DNA from: Desulfovibrio sp.
GTDB lineage: Bacteria > Desulfobacterota > Desulfovibrionia > Desulfovibrionales > Desulfovibrionaceae
Direction of reading: 5' to 3'
Assembly: GCA_031287575.1 (NCBI GenBank)
Contig: JAITSV010000001.1
Span: 1 to 40,451, forward strand
DNA: 40,451 nucleotides
Shown: in pieces, positions 25,186 through 33,991 of the stretch
How positions within the stretch are numbered: position 1 is the first letter of the stretch
How the letters are laid out: every line of letters begins with the position of its first letter
Translations under genes and position numbers: made by a program
The notes under the pieces: generated by a model
Told to the model about the DNA's origin: nothing
What the model saw: the letters and a program-made list of their open reading frames with translations, nothing else
The model's database searches: none

Positions 25186-25214
25186 ACCCTTAATCAGACT
25201 TCAAAGAGTAATTT

Positions 25215-25559
25215 ATGACCCGAAGCACCAAAGCCCAGGCAGCACTGTCGCAGCAGGAACAGGACGCCCTGCGGGAAATGGGCGCCCGCATCCGCTACGC
25301 GCGCAAGCGCCGTGGACAGACGCTGGCCAGCCTTGCGCAGCGCATGCTGGTGACGCCCAAGACGTTGCGGCGGCTGGAGCAGGGCGACCCGGGCGTCAGC
25401 CTCGGGCTCCTCGTCTCGGCGCTGTACTGCCTGGGGCTGGACCATGACCTCGCAAGCGTGGCGGCCCCGGTCACCGACGAAATCGGGCAGCGCCACGACA
25501 GCGACAGGCTGGCCAGGGTCAAACGGGTCAGGCCCCCGCACGAGAACCTGGATTTCTGA
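25215..25559 (+). CDS. HTH transcriptional regulator, HipB-like antitoxin
   Basis: The 114-residue protein has an N-terminal tail, then an Xre-type helix-turn-helix at about residues 27-80 (IRYARKRRGQTLASLAQRMLVTPKTLRRLEQGDPG). It probably binds its own promoter and neutralises the HipA-like kinase encoded next. The gap to hipA is 16 bases, with AAGGAGGTG between, so the two are co-transcribed. The C-terminus ENLDF carries the aromatic ending seen in HipB-type antitoxins, but that is a weak point. AGAGTAA precedes the ATG at 25215. Confidence 0.85.
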   Translation: MTRSTKAQAALSQQEQDALREMGARIRYARKRRGQTLASLAQRMLVTPKTLRRLEQGDPGVSLGLLVSALYCLGLDHDLASVAAPVTDEIGQRHDSDRLARVKRVRPPHENLDF

Positions 25560-25575
25560 AAAGGAGGTGCGGAAG

Positions 25576-26973
25576 ATGCAAACCCGTAACGCTTACGTCC
25601 ATATGCACCTTCGGGGCACGTTCGTGCCCGCGGGCCTGCTGACCGTAGTCGAGGATGGCCGACGCAGTTCGTGTGCGTTCCAGTACGGCAACCGGTATCT
25701 GGAGCGCGCCGACGCCGTCCCGGTCGACCCGGTGCAACTCCCGCTCGCTGGCGCCAGGGGCCTCCGGTTCGACGGCCCCGTGGGGGGCGACCTGTTCGGC
25801 GGGATTCGCGATGCAAGCCCGGACGCATGGGGCAGGCATATTCTGGACATATCCGTGGACCGGCACGGGGAGAACGCGGGCCTGCAACTCTCGGAACTGG
25901 ACTACCTGCTCCGGGCGGGTCCCGACCGCATCGGCGCTCTCGGCTTCAGCGTGCGTCTCGATGAATCGCCCTTTGCGTTCTCCACGCGGCAGACGGCGAC
26001 CCTGCCGGGCGCGGAACTCGACCTTGAAGCGCTGCTGACGGCCGCCGATGCCGTCGACAACGAGGAAGACCTGGAGCCCCGCTACAGGCGTTTTTTCGTG
26101 CGGGGGTCATCCCTGGGCGGAGCCCGGCCCAAGGCGGCGGTGGAGCTTGACGGGCGCCACTGGATCGCCAAGTTCGACCGGGCAAGGGAGGCCTGGCCGA
26201 CATGCCGGATCGAGCACGGATGCATGCGGCTGGCGCGCCTGTGCGGCATCGACGTGCCCGACACCAAGGTGGTTCGTGTTCTGGGCGGACGGGACATCCT
26301 GCTTGTCGAACGCTTCGACCGTCGGCCGGGTCAACACGGCACCGAACGGATCCCGTTCGTGTCGGGAGCCACCATGCTCGGCTACACGCAGAGCCAGGCA
26401 GAACGGGGGGGGAGCTACCCCGGCCTGGCCGCTGCCATGCGCCGCCACTGCCGGGCGGACACACTGCCGCAGGACCTCGCCAGACTATACCTGCGCATGG
26501 TCTTCAACGCCATGGTCAACAACACAGACGACCATCTCCGCAATCATGGATTCCTGTACGAACAGAAAGACGGTCAATACGGACAGGGGAGTGGCCAGTA
26601 CGGACGGGGGAGTGGCCAGTACGTACGGGGGAGCGGCCAGTACGGACAGGGGAGCGGATGGACGCTTTCGCCAGCCTACGACCTCGTCCCCCAGCCGATC
26701 ATGGGTAACGATGACGCAGAGGTGCGAACACTGTCCCTGACTATCGGCGAACAAGGGAGGCTGGCCACCGAACGCCACCTCGTGGAGTCCGGAGGACCGT
26801 TTGCCCTGGCAAAAGACGAGGCGCGTCACCTTGTTGCGGGTTTGAAAGAGATCATCGCCTCGGAATGGGAGCAGGTGTTCCGTGAAGCGGGCGTGCCATC
26901 GCGGAGTTTTTCCGAACTGCGCGCGTGCCTGGCGCCGGGGCTTAGCGCGAGACCGGGCGACGCGGCCCAATAA
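25576..26973 (+). CDS. HipA-like serine/threonine kinase toxin
   Basis: The 465-residue protein is a HipA-family kinase, a toxin class that phosphorylates an aminoacyl-tRNA synthetase in E. coli. It has the N-terminal subdomain (GGDLFGGIRDASPDAWGR), the loop SSLGGARPKAAVEL, the Lys in WIAKFDR, the catalytic segment NTDDHLRNHGFL (Asp 318), and the metal-site segment LSPAYDLVPQP. AAGGAGGTG precedes ATG 25576. Between the catalytic and metal segments is an extra insert of four 7-residue repeats (GQYGQGS type, residues 333-360), absent from HipA. The antitoxin gene lies upstream. Target unknown. The insert is in frame and may not break activity. Confidence 0.92.
   Translation: MQTRNAYVHMHLRGTFVPAGLLTVVEDGRRSSCAFQYGNRYLERADAVPVDPVQLPLAGARGLRFDGPVGGDLFGGIRDASPDAWGRHILDISVDRHGENAGLQLSELDYLLRAGPDRIGALGFSVRLDESPFAFSTRQTATLPGAELDLEALLTAADAVDNEEDLEPRYRRFFVRGSSLGGARPKAAVELDGRHWIAKFDRAREAWPTCRIEHGCMRLARLCGIDVPDTKVVRVLGGRDILLVERFDRRPGQHGTERIPFVSGATMLGYTQSQAERGGSYPGLAAAMRRHCRADTLPQDLARLYLRMVFNAMVNNTDDHLRNHGFLYEQKDGQYGQGSGQYGRGSGQYVRGSGQYGQGSGWTLSPAYDLVPQPIMGNDDAEVRTLSLTIGEQGRLATERHLVESGGPFALAKDEARHLVAGLKEIIASEWEQVFREAGVPSRSFSELRACLAPGLSARPGDAAQ
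26572..26655 (+). repeat. Four 21-bp tandem repeats inside hipA
   Basis: Units at 26572, 26593, 26614 and 26635 encode GQYGQGS, GQYGRGS, GQYVRGS and GQYGQGS. Each is exactly seven codons, so gain or loss of units keeps the frame. Confidence 0.95.
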
Positions 26974-27034
26974 ACCACGCCCCCATGATGCTATACGACG
27001 TGACCTGACGCCTGATCGGCAAGCACCCCTGTCA

Positions 27035-27059
27035 TTTTTTGCATTCTGCATGCAAAAAA
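27035..27059. promoter_or_regulatory. Perfect inverted repeat beside the regulator promoter
   Basis: TTTTTTGCAT (27035-27044) and ATGCAAAAAA (27050-27059) form a perfect 10-bp dyad with a 5-base spacer. It ends two bases before the -35 of the GntR-type gene, so an operator is plausible. It could also be a terminator for hipA; both roles are possible. Confidence 0.7.
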
Positions 27060-27060
27060 G

Positions 27061-27089
27061 TTGACCCGTTCCCTGCCCCCGGCTAGGGT
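27061..27089 (+). promoter_or_regulatory. Promoter of the GntR-type regulator, possibly leaderless
   Basis: TTGACC (27061-27066) and TAGGGT (27084-27089) are 17 bases apart. The expected start of transcription falls at about 27096, which is the A of the ATG. Confidence 0.55.
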
Positions 27090-27095
27090 TGCTGC

Positions 27096-27950
27096 ATGAA
27101 GCTTCCCACGTTCACCCCCGGCACGCCGAACTCTGCCCCGCATACGTCACCAGACGCATCACCGAACACGTCACCGGACGCCCCCGCACCCGCCCCCGAC
27201 GGCCTTGCCGTCATCCGGCACGAGAACCTCGACGAGAAGGTCTACGACCGCATCCGGGCCATGATCGCCGACGGCGTACTGGCCCCCGGCCAACGGGTGG
27301 CGCAGGAGGCGTTGGCCGCGCGCCTTGGCGTCAGCCGCACCCCGCTGGTCAACGCGCTGAAACGGCTGGCGCAGGACGGGCTGCTGCGGGCCATTCCCCG
27401 CCGGGGATTCCGGGTGCGCGAGCTGTCGCCGCTGGAACTGGTGCAGCTGTTCGAACTGCGCGAACGGCTGGAGCCGCTGGCGGCGGAACTGGCCGCCCTG
27501 TGCATCACCCCGGAAGAGGCGGAGCGCATGGCCGACGAATGGCGGGCCATGGCCAGCCTGCCGGACACGCCCGAGGCGCACCAGACCTACGTGGAGCGCG
27601 ACCGGGCCTTTCACCGGCGTCTGGCCGAGCTTTCCGGCAACCCCTTCCTGCGTGCGGCCATGGACCCGGTGAACATGCTGGCCGCCGCCTACCTGCACGG
27701 CACCCCCCGCCCGTGGGAAGATACGGTACCCGACCATCTGGCCGTCATCGACGGGCTGCGCCAGGGCGACCCGGCGGCCAGCGGCGCGGCCATGCGCAAT
27801 CACATCGCGCCGTCGCTGGCGGCGCTGCGGCAGGCCCTGGGCGAAGCCGACGCGCCGGACAGCCCGGCCGAACCAACAGTTTTTCCGGCCCCGGCCCCGT
27901 CTCCAGAGCGTGTTGGCCACGACAGCCACGAACCGCCCAAGGCCGCCTGA
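27096..27950 (+). CDS. GntR-family regulator, FadR/FCD subgroup
   Basis: The 284-residue protein has a winged-helix N-terminal domain (KVYDRIRAMIADGVLAPGQRVAQEALAARLGVSRTPL, about residues 48-85) and a helical FCD ligand domain (VQLFELRERLEPLAAELA; ERDRAFHRRLAELSGNPFL, His residues for metal or ligand binding; DHLAVIDGLRQGDP). The first about 35 residues are Pro/Thr/Ser-rich and unstructured. It is directly upstream of hyi and a tartronate semialdehyde reductase gene in the same direction, so it is a likely local regulator of glycerate or glyoxylate use. The effector is unknown. No clear Shine-Dalgarno site precedes the ATG, and the promoter ends close to it. Confidence 0.88.
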   Translation: MKLPTFTPGTPNSAPHTSPDASPNTSPDAPAPAPDGLAVIRHENLDEKVYDRIRAMIADGVLAPGQRVAQEALAARLGVSRTPLVNALKRLAQDGLLRAIPRRGFRVRELSPLELVQLFELRERLEPLAAELAALCITPEEAERMADEWRAMASLPDTPEAHQTYVERDRAFHRRLAELSGNPFLRAAMDPVNMLAAAYLHGTPRPWEDTVPDHLAVIDGLRQGDPAASGAAMRNHIAPSLAALRQALGEADAPDSPAEPTVFPAPAPSPERVGHDSHEPPKAA

Positions 27951-28100
27951 GGAAGCATCCTGCCACCCGGCAGCCCCCACCATCTCGCCATCCCCGAAAT
28001 CGACCGACATCGGGCACTACGTCAGCCACCCCGCCCCCCGGCAGCCGCCCGCAATGTTCCGCCCCTGCAACCGCCAGCAGTCCCAACTCCAGGAGTGACC

Positions 28101-28892
28101 ATGCCCAGATTCGCCGCCAACCTGACCATGCTGTTCACCGAACTGCCGTTCACCGACCGTTTCGCCGCCGCGCGCTCGGCGGGCTTCGACGCGGTGGAAT
28201 ACCTGTTCCCCTACGACCACGCCCCGGAAACGTTGGCCGCGCTGCTGCGCGACAACGGCCTGACCCAGGTGCTGTTCAACCTGCCCGCGGGCGACTGGGC
28301 CGCCGGAGAACGCGGCATCGCCGCCCTGCCGGGGCGCGAGGCGGAATTCCGCGCCGGGGTGGACCGCGCCGTCGGCTACGCCAAGGCCCTTGGCGTGCCC
28401 CGGCTGAACTGCCTGGCGGGCAAGGTGCCGGACAACGACCCCACCGCCGCGCAGGCCGCCTGGGCCACCCTGGTGGACAACGTGCGCTTCGCCGCCGACC
28501 GGCTGGCCGAGGCCGGGCTGGTGCTGCTGGTGGAATTCATCAACCGCAAGGACATTCCCGGCTTCTTCCTGCATTCCACCGCACAGGTGCTGCGCCTGCT
28601 GGACGAGGTGGGCCGCCCCAACGTGCTGTTGCAGTACGACGTCTACCACGCCCAGCGCGAGGAGGGCGAACTGGCCGCCACCCTGCGCGCCCACATGGAC
28701 CGCATCGGACACGTCCAGATCGCGGACACGCCGGGCCGCCACCAGCCCGGCACCGGCGAGATCAACTACCCCTTCCTGTTCGCCGAACTGGACCGCCTGG
28801 GCTACGCCGGGCACATCGGGCTGGAATACGTGCCCGCACCCGGCACGCTGGCGTCTCTGGACTGGATGCGTCCGTACGCCATGCCGGCATGA
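28101..28892 (+). CDS. hyi: Hydroxypyruvate isomerase
   Basis: The enzyme interconverts hydroxypyruvate and tartronate semialdehyde. The 263-residue protein is a xylose-isomerase-type TIM barrel; conserved parts include RFAANLTMLFTELPFTDRF, GFDAVEYLFPYD, LLVEFINRKDIPGFF and YDVYHAQREEGEL, ending with LEYVPAPGT. ATG 28101 is preceded by AGGAGTGACC, with a GTG two codons earlier as an alternative. It is followed 41 bases later by the reductase. No glyoxylate carboligase gene, the usual third member, is present in the window, so the source of tartronate semialdehyde is not explained here. Confidence 0.93.
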   Translation: MPRFAANLTMLFTELPFTDRFAAARSAGFDAVEYLFPYDHAPETLAALLRDNGLTQVLFNLPAGDWAAGERGIAALPGREAEFRAGVDRAVGYAKALGVPRLNCLAGKVPDNDPTAAQAAWATLVDNVRFAADRLAEAGLVLLVEFINRKDIPGFFLHSTAQVLRLLDEVGRPNVLLQYDVYHAQREEGELAATLRAHMDRIGHVQIADTPGRHQPGTGEINYPFLFAELDRLGYAGHIGLEYVPAPGTLASLDWMRPYAMPA

Positions 28893-28933
28893 CCGCAACA
28901 CCACAACGCCCCGCCACCGCAAAGGAGCACGCC

Positions 28934-29833
28934 ATGCAACGCATCGGATTCATTGGCTTGGGTATCATGGGCGCCCCCATGTGCCGCAACCTGCTCAAGG
29001 CCGGTTTTCCGGTAACCGCCTACACCCGCAACGGCGACAAGCTGCGCGCCATGGCTGCCGAGGGCGCGACGGCGGCGGAAAACCCCGCCGCCGTGGCCGC
29101 CGCATCGGACGTGGTCATCACCATGCTGCCCAACTCGCCCGAGGTGCGCGCGGTGGCCCTTGGCCCCGGCGGCATCGCGGAAGGCGCCGCCCCCGGCTGC
29201 ATCGTGGCGGACATGAGTTCCATCGCCCCGCTGGCCAGCCGCGAGATCGCGGCGGAACTGGGCGCGAAATCCATCCGCATGCTGGACGCCCCGGTAAGCG
29301 GCGGCGAGCCCAAGGCCATCGACGGCACCCTGTCGGTCATGGTGGGCGGCGCGCGGGAAGACTTCGACACCTGCCTGCCGGTGTTCAAGGCCATGGCCGC
29401 ATCCGTGGTGCGCGTGGGCGAAGTGGGGGCGGGCAACGTGGCCAAGCTGGCCAACCAGATCGTGGTGGCGGGCAACATCGCCGCCATGGCCGAGGCGCTG
29501 GTGCTGGCCACCCGCGCCGGGGCAGACCCGGACCTGGTCTACCAGGCCATCCGGGGCGGCCTTGCGGGCAGCACGGTACTGGACGCCAAGGCCCCGCTGG
29601 TCATGGACGGCAAGTTCACCCCCGGCTTCCGCATCCGCCTGCACGCCAAGGATCTCGGCAACGTGCTGGAAACCTCGCACGCATTGCATGCCCCCCTGCC
29701 CCTGACCGCGCAACTGATGGAAGTGATGCAGGGCCTGATGGCCGACGGCCTGGGCGATGCCGACCACGGCGCGCTGATCCGCCACTGGGAGAAGCTGGCC
29801 GGGGTTGAGGTGCGCCGCAACAAGCCCTCCTAG
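28934..29833 (+). CDS. 2-hydroxy-3-oxopropionate (tartronate semialdehyde) reductase
   Basis: The NAD(P)H-dependent enzyme reduces tartronate semialdehyde to D-glycerate. The 299-residue beta-hydroxyacid dehydrogenase has the Rossmann motif IGFIGLGIMGAPMCRNL, the substrate loop LDAPVSGGEPKAIDGTLSVMVGG, and the catalytic Lys in GAGNVAKLANQIVVAGN. The C-terminal helix includes KDLGNVLETS. The pairing with hyi supports GlxR/GarR function over the closely related 3-hydroxyisobutyrate dehydrogenase. AAAGGAG precedes ATG 28934. It ends the three-gene unit; no strong terminator follows directly. Confidence 0.93.
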   Translation: MQRIGFIGLGIMGAPMCRNLLKAGFPVTAYTRNGDKLRAMAAEGATAAENPAAVAAASDVVITMLPNSPEVRAVALGPGGIAEGAAPGCIVADMSSIAPLASREIAAELGAKSIRMLDAPVSGGEPKAIDGTLSVMVGGAREDFDTCLPVFKAMAASVVRVGEVGAGNVAKLANQIVVAGNIAAMAEALVLATRAGADPDLVYQAIRGGLAGSTVLDAKAPLVMDGKFTPGFRIRLHAKDLGNVLETSHALHAPLPLTAQLMEVMQGLMADGLGDADHGALIRHWEKLAGVEVRRNKPS

Positions 29834-29916
29834 AGACTGTTTCCGGATCGTCCCGGGCGGACCTTCGGTCCTGTCCCCGCAAACCACGCCGCACCGGAAA
29901 GCCGTTGATCATCGGT

Positions 29917-29933
29917 TGAACATTCGTTGTTCA
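29917..29933. promoter_or_regulatory. TGAACA-N5-TGTTCA dyad
   Basis: A perfect 6-bp inverted repeat around TTCGT lies in the 354-base gap before the RNase J gene, about 255 bases upstream of it. Possible regulator site; no factor is identified. Confidence 0.4.
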
Positions 29934-29966
29934 CGCCAGGCCTGAAATAATCATACCCCCTTGACG

Positions 29967-30002
29967 CAGCCGCGCCGCCCTCACTGGGGGGGGGCGCGGC
30001 TG
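29967..30002 (+). terminator. GC-rich hairpin in the glxR-rnj gap
   Basis: CAGCCGCGCC (29967-29976) pairs perfectly with GGCGCGGCTG (29993-30002). The loop is a G-rich run, and no U-tract follows, so it may terminate glxR transcripts with Rho, or be part of the rnj leader. Confidence 0.4.
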
Positions 30003-30187
30003 CCGCCGTCCTTCCTCCCGTTGCCGCCTGCCACCGCCCGCCCCTTCCGGCGACTGTTCAACCAAACCGCACGGGCCGGTGTGCGCGTCGCATCCCCTTG
30101 TGAGGGCCGTCTTTTTGCGATAGCAAGAGGAACTGACCCGTGCCTTTCACACCTCACCAGACGCGCAACCAGAGTGGAGCCCCTCGC

Positions 30188-31849
30188 ATGGCGGACCAGA
30201 CCCCGCACCTGACCATCACCCCCCTTGGCGGACTCGGAGAGATCGGCCTGAACTGCCAGATCTGGTCCACGCCAGACTCCATGGTCCTGGTGGACTGCGG
30301 CCTGATGTTCCCCGAAGACTACCACCTTGGCGTGGACGTGGTGATTCCGCGCTTCGACCACGTGTTGCAGAACCGCCACCGGGTGCGCGGCATCGTGCTG
30401 ACCCACGCGCACGAGGACCACATCGGCGCGCTGCCCTGGCTGATGCCCCACCTGAAGGCCCCCATCTACGGGTCGCGCTTCACCCTTGCCCTGGTGGAAC
30501 ACAAGCTGCGCGAACACGGCCTCGCCGACCGCGTGGAACTGGTGCCCGTATCGCCCGATGCGCCGCTGGTGCTCGGCGACATGACCTTCCGCTTTCTGCC
30601 CGTGTGCCATTCCATCATCGAAGGCTACGCCCTGGCCGTGGAAACCCCGGCGGGCCGCGTGGTGCACACCGGCGACTTCAAGATCGACCCCAATCCCCTG
30701 TCCGGCCCCGGCACCGACCTTGCGCTGTTCCGTAATTTTGCCGGGGACGAGGGCGTGCGCCTGCTGCTGTCCGACTCCACCAACATCGAGCGCGACGGCC
30801 AGTCGCTGGGCGAGCGCGAGATCATGGACACCTTCCGCCAGCTGTTCCACGAGGCGGAAGGGCGCATCGTGGTCACGCTGTTCTCCAGCCACATCCAGCG
30901 CATCCAGGAAGTGTTCGACCTGGCCAGCGAATTCGGGCGCAAGGTAGTGGTCAGCGGCCGCAGCCTGATGAACAACATAGAGATCGCGCGCAACCTCGGC
31001 TTTCTGCGGGCGGAGGCGGGCATGATCCTGGACGCCGTGACCATGCCCCCCATGGCCGACCGCGACCTGGTGCTGCTGGTCACCGGCTCGCAGGGAGAGC
31101 CGCTGTCCGCCCTTTCGCGCATCATCATGGGCGAGCACAAACAGCTTTCCATCCACCGGGGCGACACGGTGGTCATGTCCTCGCGCTTCATCCCCGGCAA
31201 CGCGCGGGCCATCACCAAGCTGATCAACGAACTGTACCGGCTGGGCGCGGAAGTCTATTACGACAAGGTGCGCTCCATCCACGCCTCGGGCCACGCCCAC
31301 CGTGACGAGTTGCGCGCCATGATCGAGGCGGTGCGGCCCCGCTACTTCGTGCCGGTGCACGGCGAATACCGCCATCTGGTCAAGCACTGCCGCCTGGCGC
31401 AGGAATGCGGCGTGGCGCAGGAACGCACCATCATCCTTGAAAACGGCGACCCCATCACCCTCACCCCGGACAGCGTGCGCTTCGAAGAGCACGTGCCGGT
31501 GGAGTTCATCCTCGTGGACGGCAAGGGCGTGGGCGACGTGGGCCATTCGGTGCTCAAGGAACGGCACATCCTGGGCGGCGAGGGCATGGTCATCGTGGTG
31601 CTGGTGGTGGACGACACCGGCTGGGAAGTGCTGCACGGCCCGGAAATGCTCTCCAAGGGCTTCGTGTTCGAGCAGCACTACAACCACGTGCTGGAAGACG
31701 CCAAGTGCATCGTGCTGGACATCTTCGAAAACATCCCCCCCGGCGAAACGGAACGGCTGCAAGACCGCATCCGCTCGTCGCTGCGGCGGTTCTTCCGCAA
31801 GGTGCTGGAGCGCGACCCCATCGTGGTGCCCGTGATCACCACCATCTGA
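30188..31849 (+). CDS. Ribonuclease J
   Basis: This metallo-beta-lactamase/beta-CASP nuclease degrades or processes RNA with both 5'-3' exo- and endonuclease action in many bacteria. The 553-residue protein has the N-terminal core ITPLGGLGEIGLN, zinc ligands HAHEDHIGALPW, PVCHSI, HTGDFKID, and the beta-CASP block ASGHAHRDEL, ending with an RNase J C-terminal domain (EHVPVEFILVDGKGVGDVG). ATG 30188 has GGAG eight bases upstream; a GTG at 30140 is also possible and has GAGG. It is a candidate regulator of RNA decay; the organism would rely on this in place of, or with, RNase E. Confidence 0.93.
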   Translation: MADQTPHLTITPLGGLGEIGLNCQIWSTPDSMVLVDCGLMFPEDYHLGVDVVIPRFDHVLQNRHRVRGIVLTHAHEDHIGALPWLMPHLKAPIYGSRFTLALVEHKLREHGLADRVELVPVSPDAPLVLGDMTFRFLPVCHSIIEGYALAVETPAGRVVHTGDFKIDPNPLSGPGTDLALFRNFAGDEGVRLLLSDSTNIERDGQSLGEREIMDTFRQLFHEAEGRIVVTLFSSHIQRIQEVFDLASEFGRKVVVSGRSLMNNIEIARNLGFLRAEAGMILDAVTMPPMADRDLVLLVTGSQGEPLSALSRIIMGEHKQLSIHRGDTVVMSSRFIPGNARAITKLINELYRLGAEVYYDKVRSIHASGHAHRDELRAMIEAVRPRYFVPVHGEYRHLVKHCRLAQECGVAQERTIILENGDPITLTPDSVRFEEHVPVEFILVDGKGVGDVGHSVLKERHILGGEGMVIVVLVVDDTGWEVLHGPEMLSKGFVFEQHYNHVLEDAKCIVLDIFENIPPGETERLQDRIRSSLRRFFRKVLERDPIVVPVITTI

Positions 31850-31996
31850 CCGTCCGCAGGTTGACGCGCGGTCCCGGCAACAGCTTTTCCGGACCTTTCG
31901 GAGAAGGCGGCAACCCCTTTCCGAACCTGACGGCGCCCAATTTCGGGTACTGACGATGCAATGCGGCGGGTGCGCCCGCCGGAGCGGAGCGGCGAC

Positions 31997-32779
31997 ATGC
32001 GCGTGGTACGGGTGCAATACAAGGGCAGCGTGTTCTTTGGCGCGTTGCAGGACGACGGCGTGGTGTGCCTGAATCACCAACTGGGCCTGAAAGACCCCAT
32101 CCCGCTGGCGGAGCTTTCCATCCTGCCGGTGGTGGCCCCCTCCAAGATCATCTGCGCGGGCATGAACTACCGCGACCACGCGGCGGAAATCGGCTTTCCC
32201 GTGCCGGATGAGCCGGTGTTCTTCCTGAAGGCGCCCACCGCCGTCATCGGCAGCGGCCAGCCCATCCTGGTGCCGCAGGGCGTGGGCCGGGTGGACTACG
32301 AAGGTGAACTGGCCCTCGTCGTCGGGCGGCAGTGCCGCAATATTTCTCCGGATGCCGTGCCCGCGAACATCTTCGGCTATACCTGCGCCAACGACGTCAC
32401 CGCCCGCGACCTGCAACGCCGCGACGGCCTGTTTGGTCGCTGCAAGGGCTATGACACCTTCTGCCCCGTGGGGCCGTGGATAGAGACCGACCTGCCCGAC
32501 ACCGCGAACCTGGCCGTGCGCACCCTGGTCAACGGCGAACTGCGCCAGCAGGGCAACACCGCCGACATGCTGTTCACCCCCAACGAGATGGTCAGCGCCA
32601 TCTCGCGCGTCATGACCCTGCTGCCCGGCGACCTCATCCTTACCGGTACCCCCGTGGGTGTCGGCCCCATCGTGCCTGGCGACGAGGTGCGCGTGGAAAT
32701 CGAGCAGGTGGGCCTGCTGATCAACCCCGTGCTGGCCGCCCCGGATGCGGACGACCACGCCGAGGTGCCGTTGCAGTAG
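31997..32779 (+). CDS. Fumarylacetoacetate hydrolase family protein
   Basis: The 260-residue protein has the FAH fold, with the metal-site pattern in KIICAGMNYRDHAAEIG, FLKAPTAVIGSGQPIL, VDYEGELALVVGR (two Glu ligands), GYTCANDVTARDLQ and LTGTPVGVGPIVPGDEVRVEI. Members hydrolyse or decarboxylate acylpyruvates and related 2-oxo acids (for example oxaloacetate or fumarylpyruvate). Which applies is not visible. It is 147 bases downstream of RNase J in the same direction; the gap has no clear terminator. GGAGCGGCGAC precedes ATG 31997. Repeat copy B follows about 60 bases after the stop. Confidence 0.93.
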   Translation: MRVVRVQYKGSVFFGALQDDGVVCLNHQLGLKDPIPLAELSILPVVAPSKIICAGMNYRDHAAEIGFPVPDEPVFFLKAPTAVIGSGQPILVPQGVGRVDYEGELALVVGRQCRNISPDAVPANIFGYTCANDVTARDLQRRDGLFGRCKGYDTFCPVGPWIETDLPDTANLAVRTLVNGELRQQGNTADMLFTPNEMVSAISRVMTLLPGDLILTGTPVGVGPIVPGDEVRVEIEQVGLLINPVLAAPDADDHAEVPLQ

Positions 32780-32838
32780 GCGGGGCCGCTCGCCGCGCCC
32801 GAACGAATGCTGGCCGCCCCCGTTGCCCCCCCCGCCAA

Positions 32839-32983
32839 GGGGCGGCTTCTAAATGAGGATTTTCGTTCGTTGGCAAGGAAAACAAGCCTGCCATGAGGGA
32901 GTATACTTTTATCGTATTCGACCGATATGGCAGGCGAAGTTTGACACCGCCAACGGGCGAAAAGACCATTTAGAAACTGCCCC
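32839..32983 (+). repeat. 145-bp structured repeat, copy B
   Basis: Same element as copy A, same orientation: 111-bp core (32856-32966) with 17-bp arms GGGGCGGCTTCTAAATG and CATTTAGAAACTGCCCC, which pair with one G·T and one C·A. The inner stem has a G·T pair in place of A's G-C. It lies 59 bases after the FAH-family gene and ends seven bases before the -35 of the rpsB promoter. Confidence 0.95.
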
Positions 32984-32989
32984 CAGCGC

Positions 32990-33018
32990 TTGCCATCCGC
33001 CACAATCTGGCGTATGCA
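32990..33018 (+). promoter_or_regulatory. Putative rpsB promoter
   Basis: TTGCCA (32990-32995) and TATGCA (33013-33018) are 17 bases apart. This gives a leader of about 115 bases before rpsB. The repeat copy B lies directly upstream. Confidence 0.5.
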
Positions 33019-33138
33019 GTCCTGCCTTTTACACCAAGCACACTCCGGTTTCGGCCCGGGGTGCCCGCCACGCCTTGAGCGGCGCGGGTTGAAGGGCCAT
33101 GGCCGGTGTGGAAGAAAAAACCCGCAAGGAGTTCTGAA

Positions 33139-33957
33139 ATGGCTTACGTTTCCATGAAGCAGATGCTGGAAACCGGCGTGCACTTCGGTCACCAGACCCG
33201 CCGCTGGAACCCCAAGATGCGCCCCTTCATCTTTGGTGCCCGCAACGGCATCCACATCATCGACCTGCAGCAGACCGTCAAGTTGTTCCGCACCGCCCAC
33301 GACAAGGTTGTGGACACCGTGGTCAACGGCGGCAAGGTCGTGTTCATCGGCACCAAGCGCCAGGCTCAGGAAGCCGTGGCCGTGGAAGCCAGCCGCGCCG
33401 GGCATTTCTACGTGACCAACCGCTGGATGGGCGGCACGCTGACCAACTTCACCACCATCCAGAAGAGCATCGACCGCCTGAAGAAGCTCGAGGTCATGTT
33501 CGCCGACGGCACCGTCAACAAGTACCAGAAGAAGGAAATCCTGCGCATGCAGCGCGAGATGGACAAGCTGCTGGCCACCCTTGGCGGTATCAAGGAAATG
33601 GACCGGCTGCCCCAGCTCGCCTTCATCGTGGACCCGCACCGCGAAGACATCGCCGTGAAGGAATGCCGCAAGCTCGGCATCCCCATCGTGGCGGTCACCG
33701 ATACCAACTGCGACCCCGACCTGATCGACTTCGTCATTCCCGGCAACGATGACGCCATCCGCGCCATCAAGCTCTTCGTGGCCGCCATCGCCGACGCCTG
33801 CATGGAAGGCGACGCCATGCGCAAGGAACGCAAGGGCAAGGACGCCGAGGAAGAACTGAAGAAGGCCGCAGCGCCCAAGGCCGAAGCCGCCCCCGCCGCT
33901 GAAGCCCCCGCCGCTGAAGCCCCCGCGGCCCCCGTTGTCGAAGCCGCCGCCGAGTAA
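33139..33957 (+). CDS. rpsB: 30S ribosomal protein S2
   Basis: The 272-residue small-subunit protein starts [19 protein letters not shown] and contains the S2 signatures [24 protein letters not shown] and [32 protein letters not shown] 33139 follows AAGGAGTTCTGAA. After about residue 228 it has a tail of Ala, Pro and Glu repeats ([21 protein letters not shown]), longer than in E. coli S2 (241). tsf starts 34 bases later, the usual rpsB-tsf pair. Confidence 0.98.
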   Translation: MAYVSMKQMLETGVHFGHQTRRWNPKMRPFIFGARNGIHIIDLQQTVKLFRTAHDKVVDTVVNGGKVVFIGTKRQAQEAVAVEASRAGHFYVTNRWMGGTLTNFTTIQKSIDRLKKLEVMFADGTVNKYQKKEILRMQREMDKLLATLGGIKEMDRLPQLAFIVDPHREDIAVKECRKLGIPIVAVTDTNCDPDLIDFVIPGNDDAIRAIKLFVAAIADACMEGDAMRKERKGKDAEEELKKAAAPKAEAAPAAEAPAAEAPAAPVVEAAAE

Positions 33958-33991
33958 CCAGACCTCCACGACCTCTCAGGGAGACCGCACA

